From assembly GCA_016267585.1 (NCBI GenBank), contig JACQUT010000362.1:1-5527 (forward strand): a stretch of 5,527 nt of DNA, read 5' to 3'. Both the position numbers and the translations under genes were made by a program. Shown one piece after another: positions 1 through 5,527 of this stretch. Position 1 is the first letter of the stretch, and each line of letters begins with the position of its first letter. The notes below the pieces were generated by a model. That model did no database searches. It saw only the letters and a list, made by a program, of their open reading frames with translations, and was not told the DNA's origin. This DNA is from Cyanobacteria bacterium NC_groundwater_1444_Ag_S-0.65um_54_12. GTDB taxonomy: Bacteria; Cyanobacteriota; Sericytochromatia; S15B-MN24; VGJW01.

Positions 1-80
1 AAGTTATACCAGGCCAGCGAGCCATTATGGTTAACCGGAATAAATAAACCACCATACTGCTACGAAAGGCAGCGCAGCTG

Positions 81-2174
81 ATGTACGAGAGAAGCCACGA
101 ACAAGGCCTGAAACCCCTTATCAAACGCCAATGGCGTGCCATGAGCCTAGCCTTTGTGCTGGTGCTGGGTGCTGGCTCTGCTTATCTAGCGCTGGCGCCC
201 AAGCAATACGAGGTGCGAGCCAAGCTACTGGTAATGAAAATGGATCAGCGCCTGGGCGGTGTAAAGGCCGTCAATGATGCTCTTCCTGAACTTACGCATA
301 CCAGCCATCCCCTCTACACTCAAATTGAGCTGTTGCGAACCGAGCCATTGCTCCGCGAAGTAATCACCCAGCTCAATTTACGCGATCGCCAGGGACGCTG
401 GCTTCGCCCGGAAATGCTCTCCGAAAAAATAGAAATAACTAGCATTAAAAATACTGATGTCATCGAGGTGATTTATCGTTCAGATGATCCGACCCGGGCC
501 AAGCAAGTAGTCGCAGCACTCTGCTCGGCCTATCTGCGACGTCTAGAGAAACTACGCCGCGATGGCGTGCGTGAAGGCTTGCGTTATCTAGACGAACAAA
601 CTGCTGCTTCCCAGCGCCATGTCATGGCTGCCGAACAGAAACTGTTGGCTTTTCAGCGTGCTTCCGGGGCCATAGCGCTCACCGAAGAGATCCCAGCTCG
701 GGTTCGGGAGCTCAGCGATCTCGATCGCGAGGTCCGAGCTCGCAATGTGGAACTTCGCCATTCCCAGGCACGCGTAAATAATCTGCGAGCGCAGCTCGGC
801 ATGACCGCACAGCAGGGCTTGGCAATGGCAGCCGTCAGCCAGGATTCCCGCATCCGTTCACTGCAAGATCAACTGGTCGCCGCAGAGTCATCTCCGATCC
901 TGGCACAGGGACTAGCTCCGGAACATCCGGAAATAATTGCCTTGAACAAACGCATTGCCATGTTGCGACGCGCCTTGGAGACGGATATTCGTTCCCGCCT
1001 CGGGAAATATCAGCCGGCTGATACGCTAGATGAAGTCCGGCGCGTGTTACTGGCACAACTCAGTAGCGCCGAAGCAGACGTAGTAGCTATCACGGCCAGT
1101 TTGCAGGCTGCCACCAATAATCGTGATGTTCTGCGTGCCAACATGTCACGCTTCCCGGGCCTGGAGATCGAACTCGGACGTCTGCAGCGCGAAGTGACCA
1201 TAGCCCGGCAAGTTTATGAAGAACTGCTGAAAAAGCGAGAGGAAGCGCGAGCCGCGCTATCAATCGCCCCCACCGATGCGCAAATCATTCAGCCCGCGCG
1301 CTTGCCAGAGCATCCTGACGCTCCGCTAAAAGGGCAGACTGGACCACTGGTCTTCCTGACTGCACTGGCTGCAGCCTTTGGCACTGGCATATTGAAGGAT
1401 TTGTTAAAGAACAGAATCCAGCCGCAGGATCTCATCACTTGCTTACCGGAAGCTCGCATACTTTCCCGAGTCCCCGCACTTTCTTGGCAAGAGCGCCATC
1501 GCGGCGAGCTAGTGGTAAGACGGCAAACGAGCCAGCACTACGTGGAGGCCCTGCGCAGTCTCTGCGTGGCTCTCGAAGATCATCTGCTAGGGTCAGGTGG
1601 ACGCGTGGTCGCTATTACCAGTGCTTTGGCTGGTGAGGGCAAAAGTGTCACGATATCCAACCTGGCTTTATGTCTGGCCGAAGCCGGTTATCGCGTCCTG
1701 CTAGTAGACGCCGACTGCCATCGCCCTCGGCTGCACCGCTTGTTCGAGCAAAATACACCGGGCCAGGGCCTGGCCGAGATCCTGCTCGATCGTCTCTCGC
1801 CACGAGATGCCATCTGGTCTGCAGGCGAAATAGATCTGGTCAAAGCCGGTACCATGGCAGTACCCGCTCGGCTAGCTAAACTCAAACGCCGCCTCGGGTC
1901 AGTACTGGAAACTTGGCGAAGCGAATACGATTTCGTTCTGCTGGATCTGCCACCGCTTGCCATGTTTTCCGAGGTAGTCCATATTTCGCGGCAAGTGGAC
2001 GGCATATTGCTGCTGTCTAACTTGCAGCGTATTACCCCGGAGATCCTCACTTCGGCCGTCCAGCAATTGCAAGCAGTTCGTTTGCCCCTGCTAGGCATGG
2101 TAGCAATCAGTCAGCTGGCTTCCCTGGCCGAGGCGAGATATTCCCTCATCGCTGCGGAAGGAATACGTTCCTAG
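81..2174 (+). CDS. Polysaccharide co-polymerase with C-terminal BY-kinase-like ATPase domain (Wzc/GumC type)
   Basis: This inner-membrane protein is predicted to control chain length and export of a surface polysaccharide in a Wzx/Wzy pathway, together with the outer-membrane exporter encoded next. A Wzz domain begins the protein, with a first membrane helix at about residues 21-38. A long periplasmic coiled-coil region follows (about 150-390, many Leu/Arg/Glu heptads), then a GNVR-type segment (QVYEELLKKREEA near 377-389), a Pro-rich stretch and a second membrane helix (about 421-438). The cytoplasmic domain has a Walker A GEGKS (518-522, Lys521), a Walker A' VLLVDAD (539-545) and a Walker B FVLLDLPP (618-625). 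The length fits fused Wzc proteins. Two things are odd: the C-terminal tail has a single tyrosine (Tyr687) instead of a tyrosine cluster, and the usual ExxRxxR oligomerisation motif reads EALRSLC (489-495). The start is ATG with GAAAGG 11 bases upstream. Family assignment is secure; kinase activity is uncertain. Confidence 0.93.
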   Translation: MYERSHEQGLKPLIKRQWRAMSLAFVLVLGAGSAYLALAPKQYEVRAKLLVMKMDQRLGGVKAVNDALPELTHTSHPLYTQIELLRTEPLLREVITQLNLRDRQGRWLRPEMLSEKIEITSIKNTDVIEVIYRSDDPTRAKQVVAALCSAYLRRLEKLRRDGVREGLRYLDEQTAASQRHVMAAEQKLLAFQRASGAIALTEEIPARVRELSDLDREVRARNVELRHSQARVNNLRAQLGMTAQQGLAMAAVSQDSRIRSLQDQLVAAESSPILAQGLAPEHPEIIALNKRIAMLRRALETDIRSRLGKYQPADTLDEVRRVLLAQLSSAEADVVAITASLQAATNNRDVLRANMSRFPGLEIELGRLQREVTIARQVYEELLKKREEARAALSIAPTDAQIIQPARLPEHPDAPLKGQTGPLVFLTALAAAFGTGILKDLLKNRIQPQDLITCLPEARILSRVPALSWQERHRGELVVRRQTSQHYVEALRSLCVALEDHLLGSGGRVVAITSALAGEGKSVTISNLALCLAEAGYRVLLVDADCHRPRLHRLFEQNTPGQGLAEILLDRLSPRDAIWSAGEIDLVKAGTMAVPARLAKLKRRLGSVLETWRSEYDFVLLDLPPLAMFSEVVHISRQVDGILLLSNLQRITPEILTSAVQQLQAVRLPLLGMVAISQLASLAEARYSLIAAEGIRS

Positions 2175-2198
2175 CGCTACTCACCGCGCTACTCACCG
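2174..2198. repeat. Perfect 12-bp tandem duplication at the stop codon of the co-polymerase gene
   Basis: The 12-mer GCGCTACTCACC occurs twice head to tail, followed by the first base of a third copy. It begins on the last base of the TAG stop at 2172-2174. It lies in the 72-base gap before the exporter gene. In the frame of the upstream gene, past the stop, it would encode RYSP twice. In the next frame it encodes ALLT twice. It probably arose by slippage, and no function is established. Confidence 0.85.
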
Positions 2199-2246
2199 TC
2201 TTGGCCAGCGTCGCATTTTCGCTAGCAGCTAGAGAGGTCAAACCCG

Positions 2247-2885
2247 ATGAAACGACTATTTTCCATGAACCGGAATGCTACTGCCATATTGACGTGCGGG
2301 CTACTGTGCGCAGCGCTGTCTCCCGCTGCTCTGGCAACCGAGTATCGCCTGCGCCCTGGCGACGCCGTCAATATCACCATACTAGGCCACCCCGAGCTAT
2401 CGGTTCTGGCACAAGCGATACGACCAGATGGCCAGTTGACCATACCGCTGATTCAAGAAGCTAATCTGGCCGGCAAAACTATCTCCGACGCGACGGCCTA
2501 CCTTGGCAAAGCCTTCCTGCCTTTTTTGCATAAGCCTGATGTCACCTTGAACATCGCTAGATTTCGTCCCCTACGTATTGCTGTCCTGGGACAAGTGACC
2601 CGGCCTGGCATATTTGAATTCGATGCTCCGCCCCGGCTCAGCGATGCGTTAGCAGTAGCCGGTGGGCTAACAGAGCGTGCCAGCCGGCAGGAAATCAAGG
2701 TGCTGGAGCATGCCAAATCAAACCAAAAATACGACTTCGATCAATTGCTGTCCGGACGCTTGAATATGCCGGAAATCCCGGATGGCGCTACCATCGAAGT
2801 CAATGAGGTCTGGTACCCGGATTTCTATCGCGTAGTTCCTATCGTAGCTTCAGTCTTGACTGCTGGCGCATTGCTGTTGCGCTAG
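2247..2885 (+). CDS. Polysaccharide export protein, short Wza/GumB type (Poly_export plus one SLBB domain)
   Basis: This is the predicted outer-membrane/periplasmic exporter that pairs with the upstream co-polymerase to carry polysaccharide out of the cell. An N-terminal Sec signal peptide has a hydrophobic core at about 11-28 and a likely signal peptidase I site after ALA (28-30). Neither Cys17 nor Cys21 sits in a proper lipobox, so unlike E. coli Wza this is probably not a lipoprotein. The Poly_export domain covers about 31-105 (YRLRPGD start, RPDGQLTIPL, then PDVTLNI). One SLBB domain follows at about 109-155 (VLGQVTRPGIFEF, then LSDALAVAGGL). The C-terminus is a hydrophobic segment, about 195-211, ending LLLR. 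At 212 residues it matches the short GumB-like class with one SLBB domain and lacks the extra domains of Wza. AGAGAGG ends nine bases before the ATG and supports this start; a second Met at residue 7 is a less likely alternative. It is transcribed with its neighbour across a 72-base gap. Confidence 0.92.
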   Translation: MKRLFSMNRNATAILTCGLLCAALSPAALATEYRLRPGDAVNITILGHPELSVLAQAIRPDGQLTIPLIQEANLAGKTISDATAYLGKAFLPFLHKPDVTLNIARFRPLRIAVLGQVTRPGIFEFDAPPRLSDALAVAGGLTERASRQEIKVLEHAKSNQKYDFDQLLSGRLNMPEIPDGATIEVNEVWYPDFYRVVPIVASVLTAGALLLR

Positions 2886-2888
2886 CAG

Positions 2889-2959
2889 TCCTTGGGAGCA
2901 CGGGCGTCCGTCCTTGGGCGCGCGGGCAGCTCGCCCTGGATCGCGGGCGTCTCGCCCGC
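2889..2959. repeat. Three degenerate GC-rich hairpin repeat units in the intergenic gap
   Basis: The gap between the exporter and the dehydrogenase genes holds three related units. Unit 1 (2889-2910) and unit 2 (2911-2936) both begin TCCTTGGG. Unit 3 (2937-2959) keeps only the GCGGGCG...CGCCCGC core. Unit 3 folds into a perfect 7-bp stem (2943-2949 with 2953-2959) and a 3-base loop. Unit 2 keeps a 4-bp version (2924-2927 with 2933-2936). Unit 1 has lost its right arm. The pattern resembles dispersed intergenic palindromic elements. There is no T-run after any hairpin, so this is not a standard intrinsic terminator. It may influence mRNA processing between the export genes and the sugar genes. 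Confidence 0.75.
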
Positions 2960-2982
2960 ATTGAAAGGAGAAAAGTGACCCT

Positions 2983-4227
2983 ATGAAAGCTACCTCTCCG
3001 GCATCAGCAGCAACCCTGGCACGCAGTGGATCAACTACCAGCGTTGCCATAGTAGGCGGCTGCGGTCACATCGGTTTGCCGTTAGGGCTTTCACTCACTG
3101 CACGCGGCCATAGTGTAATGCTCATCGATACCAGTGCCGAGCGAATCGCTCAAGTTCAACATGGCCTGATGCCTTTTTATGAAACCGGTGCGCAAACAGC
3201 GCTGGAGCGTAGTCTGGAAAGCAAGCTGTTGTCGCTCTCCACCAAACTGGAAACGCTAGCTGACATGGATGTCGTAGTAGTTACCATTGGCACTCCGATA
3301 GACGAGTTCTTGAATCCGGATATCGGATCTTTCGAGCGCTCGCTGGCACAAGTGCTGTCGTACATGAAAGACGGCCAATTGCTCATACTCCGTAGCACGG
3401 TATTTCCTGGCGTGACCGAAAGGCTGGGGCGAGTCGCCCAGCATAACAACCTCAGCATTGACATAGCTTATTGTCCAGAGCGTACCGTGCAGGGCGTCGC
3501 CTTGCAGGAGCTCGAAGCGCTGCCGCAATTGATTGGCGGATTGACTGCACTGGCTACGCAGCGTGCCAGTACCTTTTTTGACAGCCTGGGAGCACGAGTG
3601 ATCGAGCTTAGCTCCGTGGAAGCCGAGTTAGCCAAGCTCTTCACCAATTCTTATCGCTACATCGGCTTCGCTATCTCGAATCAGCTCTACATGATCGCAC
3701 GGCGTTTTCAGGCGAACTTTGACCAGATCTATCGGGCAGTGCGCCAAGACTATCCGCGCATGGCTGGTTTCGCTCTGCCGGGTTTTGCTGGTGGGCCATG
3801 CCTGCTAAAAGATACGATGCAGCTTGCCGCTTTCAACCATAACATGTTTGCTCTGGGTCAAGCTGCCATGATGGTCAATGAGGGCCTGCCAAGCTTCCTG
3901 GTAGATGAGCTCAAGGCAAAATATGATCTGCGGAACCTCACCGCTGGCATTCTCGGCATGGCCTTCAAGGGCGATAGCGATGATCAGCGCAGCTCGCTCG
4001 CTTACAAACTGCGAAAAATACTGGCGTTCGAGTGCCAGCACGTTCTTTGTACCGACCCTTACATAGCGGATCCTACGTTCGTTTCGCTAGATCAGCTACT
4101 GGCAGAAGCCGACATCATCATCGTCGGTGCCCCGCACAGCGAATACCGGCAACTGAAAGTAGCAAAGCTAGTGGTCGATCCATTTTGCTTTGTGGAACGT
4201 CTGCTCGCAGAAAGAGAGGCCGCATGA
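2983..4227 (+). CDS. UDP-glucose/GDP-mannose dehydrogenase family enzyme (nucleotide-sugar 6-dehydrogenase)
   Basis: This cytoplasmic enzyme is predicted to oxidise the C6 hydroxyl of a nucleotide-activated hexose to a carboxylate, using two NAD+ and a catalytic cysteine, to give a UDP-uronic acid for the polysaccharide repeat unit. After a 20-residue extension the Rossmann fold starts with the NAD motif GCGHIG (26-31), and Asp49 would bind the ribose. Other family marks are TIGTP (101-105), the Thr/Pro loop STVFPG (138-143), CPER with Glu166, Lys218 and Asn222 in AKLFTNSYRY, the active-site cysteine Cys273 in GFAGGPCLLKD, and KGDSDDQRSS (Lys329, Arg336) in the C-terminal UDP-binding domain. 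All catalytic residues I can place are present, and 414 residues is normal. The ATG has AAAGGAG 12 bases upstream, a rather long spacing, but no other ATG, GTG or TTG in frame precedes the Rossmann fold. The motifs differ from the WecC pattern, so the substrate (glucose, N-acetylhexosamine or other) is not assigned. Confidence 0.93.
   Translation: MKATSPASAATLARSGSTTSVAIVGGCGHIGLPLGLSLTARGHSVMLIDTSAERIAQVQHGLMPFYETGAQTALERSLESKLLSLSTKLETLADMDVVVVTIGTPIDEFLNPDIGSFERSLAQVLSYMKDGQLLILRSTVFPGVTERLGRVAQHNNLSIDIAYCPERTVQGVALQELEALPQLIGGLTALATQRASTFFDSLGARVIELSSVEAELAKLFTNSYRYIGFAISNQLYMIARRFQANFDQIYRAVRQDYPRMAGFALPGFAGGPCLLKDTMQLAAFNHNMFALGQAAMMVNEGLPSFLVDELKAKYDLRNLTAGILGMAFKGDSDDQRSSLAYKLRKILAFECQHVLCTDPYIADPTFVSLDQLLAEADIIIVGAPHSEYRQLKVAKLVVDPFCFVERLLAEREAA
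4211..4227 (+). promoter_or_regulatory. Ribosome-binding site and ATGA stop/start overlap that set the start of the epimerase gene
   Basis: The purine-rich AAAGAGAGG (4211-4219) lies four bases before the ATG at 4224, and this ATG shares bases with the dehydrogenase stop TGA (4225-4227). The spacing is short, but the ATGA junction is the classic arrangement for translational coupling. The protein read from here begins MKVMVTGAAGFIG, the natural N-terminus of an SDR enzyme. This decides against a GTG start about 190 bases upstream, inside the dehydrogenase gene. Confidence 0.85.
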
Positions 4228-5246
4228 AAGTAATGGTGACCGGCGCAGCCGGGTTTATTGGCGGCTACCTCGTCGAGGAGTTGCTGTCTGCTGGATATGA
4301 GGTGATAGGGATTGATAACTTCTCTAAATATGGTGAGCGCAATGCCAGAAGCCTCAGAAATTCACGGTATCAATTGCTTTGCCAAGACGCTAAAGATTCC
4401 GCGTTGTTAAAAGAGCTGCTGATCGACTGTGATCAATTGGTTGCTGGTGCAGCAATGATTGGCGGTATTTCTTACTTTCACGATCTGGCATTCGATCTGC
4501 TGGCGGAAAACGAGCGCATCATGGCTTCGACCTTCGATGCAGCCATCAATGCGCACAAGTATGGCAATTTACAAAAAATTACTGTCCTTTCTTCGTCGAT
4601 GGTATATGGCGGCGCTACCGTCGTACCTTTCGCCGAGGGTGACGAGCTGCTGAATCCACCGCCGCGCTCTGCCTACGGTTTCCAGAAACTGGCCGTCGAA
4701 TATTATGCCAAAGCAGCATATGACCAGCATGGCTTACCTTACACCATAGTGCGACCGTTTAACTGTGTTGGCATAGGAGAGACCAGAGCGGTAGCCAGCC
4801 GCCAGATCAGCAGTGGCGATCTAAAGATCGCGTTGGGGCATGTAGTGCCTGACCTGATTCAAAAAGTATTGAGAGGTCAGAACCCATTACGGATTCTAGG
4901 TTCCGGGGATCAGGTACGTACCTTCACTTATGGCGGTGACATGGCCCGTGGCATTCGACTATGTATGGAACATCCCGCAGCCCTGAACGAAGACTTCAAT
5001 CTATCCAGTGCCCAGGCATTGACTATTTGCGACGTTGCCCGGCTCATCTGGCAAAAGCTTCACGGAGCTCGGAAGCCCTTTGTTTATGTATCTGAAGAGC
5101 CATTTCCCCATGATGTGCCCATACGCATACCAGCTGTCGAAAAAGCCAAGCGCTTGCTAGGGTTCGAGGCCGCCACACCATTGACCGAAGTACTAGATGA
5201 GCTGATCCCCTGGATCCAGAAACAAATGCTGGTAGGTGCGCTCTAA
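4224..5246 (+). CDS. Extended short-chain dehydrogenase: NAD-dependent sugar-nucleotide epimerase/dehydratase
   Basis: This cytoplasmic enzyme of the GalE/RmlB superfamily is predicted to epimerise or dehydrate a sugar nucleotide, probably the product or precursor of the dehydrogenase whose stop codon it overlaps. The NAD motif GAAGFIG is at residues 7-13, and Asp31 ends the second beta strand (VIGIDNFS). The catalytic triad is present: Ser124 or Ser125 in LSSSMVYG, Tyr151 and Lys155 in SAYGFQKLA. The VRPFNCVG segment (176-183) and the substrate-domain signature LRILGSGDQVRTFTYGGDMARGI (222-244) are typical. The segment that usually reads HLAA is replaced by VAGAAMIGGISYFH (73-86), somewhat like the MGG loop of GDP-mannose 3,5-epimerases, which suggests a distinct subfamily. 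At 340 residues the length is normal. It is the last gene of the operon before a hairpin. The superfamily is certain; the exact reaction cannot be read from the sequence. Confidence 0.93.
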   Translation: MKVMVTGAAGFIGGYLVEELLSAGYEVIGIDNFSKYGERNARSLRNSRYQLLCQDAKDSALLKELLIDCDQLVAGAAMIGGISYFHDLAFDLLAENERIMASTFDAAINAHKYGNLQKITVLSSSMVYGGATVVPFAEGDELLNPPPRSAYGFQKLAVEYYAKAAYDQHGLPYTIVRPFNCVGIGETRAVASRQISSGDLKIALGHVVPDLIQKVLRGQNPLRILGSGDQVRTFTYGGDMARGIRLCMEHPAALNEDFNLSSAQALTICDVARLIWQKLHGARKPFVYVSEEPFPHDVPIRIPAVEKAKRLLGFEAATPLTEVLDELIPWIQKQMLVGAL

Positions 5247-5270
5247 CAGCTGGTGCTGCTGGAACGCTAT

Positions 5271-5308
5271 GCCGGTGACCGGATCCGGCGAACCGGACGG
5301 TCACCGGT
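5271..5308. terminator. Strong hairpin between convergent genes, probable transcription end
   Basis: A perfect 10-bp outer stem pairs CCGGTGACCG (5272-5281) with CGGTCACCGG (5298-5307). A G-T wobble at 5271/5308 can extend it. Inside, after a 2-base bulge on one side (5282-5283), a 5-bp stem TCCGG/CCGGA (5284-5288 with 5293-5297) closes a CGAA tetraloop. It begins 25 bases after the epimerase stop and lies between two converging genes, so it could serve both strands. Neither side has a clear T-run, so it may instead protect the 3' end or work with Rho. Confidence 0.6.
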
Positions 5309-5380
5309 TCGTAGTACCTTATAGCTACCTGATGGACGGCTTGATTCCCTTGATGGCCAAGTTACTCTCGGTTGAGAATG

Positions 5381-5527
5381 TCAACTTGCACTGGCCTCAA
5401 GATCGATCTGCAACCAGATCGAAGTGGCAGTAGCCAGCTGGCGATAAAAAAATCGATCGGTCAACCGTTCCATGCGCTCGCAAAAACTCGGAGCCCAGCG
5501 TCCCAGATGATCGCGCAGGAACAAGCG
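5381..5527 (-). CDS. C-terminal fragment of a TorD/DmsD-family molybdoenzyme chaperone (5' end outside window)
   Basis: Reading the minus strand from the right edge gives 48 codons ending at TGA (complement of 5381-5383), with no start inside the window. The peptide begins RLFLRDHLGRW and continues with APSFCERM and FFYRQLATAT. This matches the C-terminal part of TorD-family chaperones, where a conserved HLxxW segment is followed by a FYRxLA helix. Such proteins bind the twin-arginine signal peptide or the apoenzyme of DMSO-reductase-family molybdoenzymes in the cytoplasm and assist cofactor insertion. About three quarters of the usual 200 or so residues lie beyond the window. The gene converges on the polysaccharide operon and is probably unrelated to it, marking the locus border. 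A run of seven T (complement of 5446-5452) is read in frame. The call rests on a short recognisable segment, so it is probable, not certain. Confidence 0.68.
   Translation of the reverse strand, partial: RLFLRDHLGRWAPSFCERMERLTDRFFYRQLATATSIWLQIDLEASAS
5403..5422. repeat. Perfect 8-bp inverted repeat within the 3' end of the chaperone gene
   Basis: TCGATCTG (5403-5410) and CAGATCGA (5415-5422) are exact reverse complements separated by a 4-base loop, CAAC. The hairpin lies about 20 bases inside the coding end of the minus-strand gene. It could pause or stop antisense transcription entering from the operon, but a chance palindrome is equally possible. Confidence 0.35.

Noticed and set aside
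31..58. Possible sigma-70 promoter (TTAACC, 16-base gap, CATACT)
   Set aside because: Each hexamer matches only four of six positions, and the start point would fall on the ribosome-binding site at 64-69, leaving no usable leader.
1688..2098. 136-codon minus-strand open frame inside the kinase domain
   Set aside because: It is antisense to the Walker motifs, is rich in Arg and Ser as expected of a shadow frame, and shows no recognisable domain.
2943..2959. Hairpin considered as an intrinsic terminator after the exporter gene
   Set aside because: It is followed by ATTGAAAGGAG with no T-run and lies only 23 bases before the next start codon; it fits a repeat element better.
4032..4223. Upstream extension of the epimerase reading frame to a GTG at 4032
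   Set aside because: The extra 64 residues are Arg/His/Ser-rich with no SDR character and lie wholly inside the dehydrogenase gene. The ATG at 4224 gives a proper Rossmann N-terminus.
4816..4831. Palindrome GCGATC-TAAA-GATCGC
   Set aside because: It is short and lies within conserved coding sequence of the epimerase (SGDLKIALG), so it is most simply a chance consequence of the codons.
5236..5433. Plus-strand 65-codon frame at the right end
   Set aside because: It begins inside the epimerase gene, runs through the hairpin and overlaps the TorD-like coding end. It has no plausible ribosome-binding site or domain.

Overview
The window is the tail of a cell-surface polysaccharide (capsule or exopolysaccharide) locus from a Gram-negative bacterium, probably a proteobacterium. 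Three things support this: a periplasm-spanning Wzc/GumC-type protein, an outer-membrane exporter of the Wza/GumB type with a Sec signal peptide, and a TorD-type chaperone fragment, a family common in proteobacteria. GC content is moderate by eye, CTAG tetramers are not depleted, and one intergenic gap holds GC-rich hairpin repeats. I cannot name the genus from this sequence alone.

Layout. Positions 1-80 are a leader or the very end of an upstream reading frame. Four genes then follow on the plus strand. They are a 697-residue polysaccharide co-polymerase fused to a BY-kinase-like ATPase domain (81-2174), a 212-residue GumB-like export protein (2247-2885), a 414-residue UDP-sugar dehydrogenase (2983-4227), and a 340-residue extended-SDR sugar-nucleotide epimerase/dehydratase (4224-5246). 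The last two overlap by four bases (ATGA). A strong hairpin (5271-5308) sits in the gap after the operon. From the right edge a minus-strand gene converges on it. Only its last 48 codons are inside the window (5381-5527), and they look like the C-terminus of a TorD/DmsD-family molybdoenzyme chaperone, unrelated to polysaccharide.

How the genes fit together. The first two would form the inner-membrane/periplasm/outer-membrane export conduit of a Wzx/Wzy-type pathway. The last two would act in the cytoplasm, oxidising a UDP-hexose to a UDP-uronic acid and epimerising or dehydrating a sugar nucleotide for the repeat unit. Glycosyltransferases, flippase and polymerase are not in the window and would lie upstream.

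Points of most interest are the degenerate regulatory features of the kinase (almost no C-terminal tyrosines, an altered oligomerisation motif), a 12-bp tandem duplication at its stop codon that encodes tyrosines in the read-through frame and a hydrophobic ALLT repeat in another, the degenerate hairpin repeat array at 2889-2959, and the undefined substrate of the dehydrogenase/epimerase pair. I see no convincing wholly new system here.
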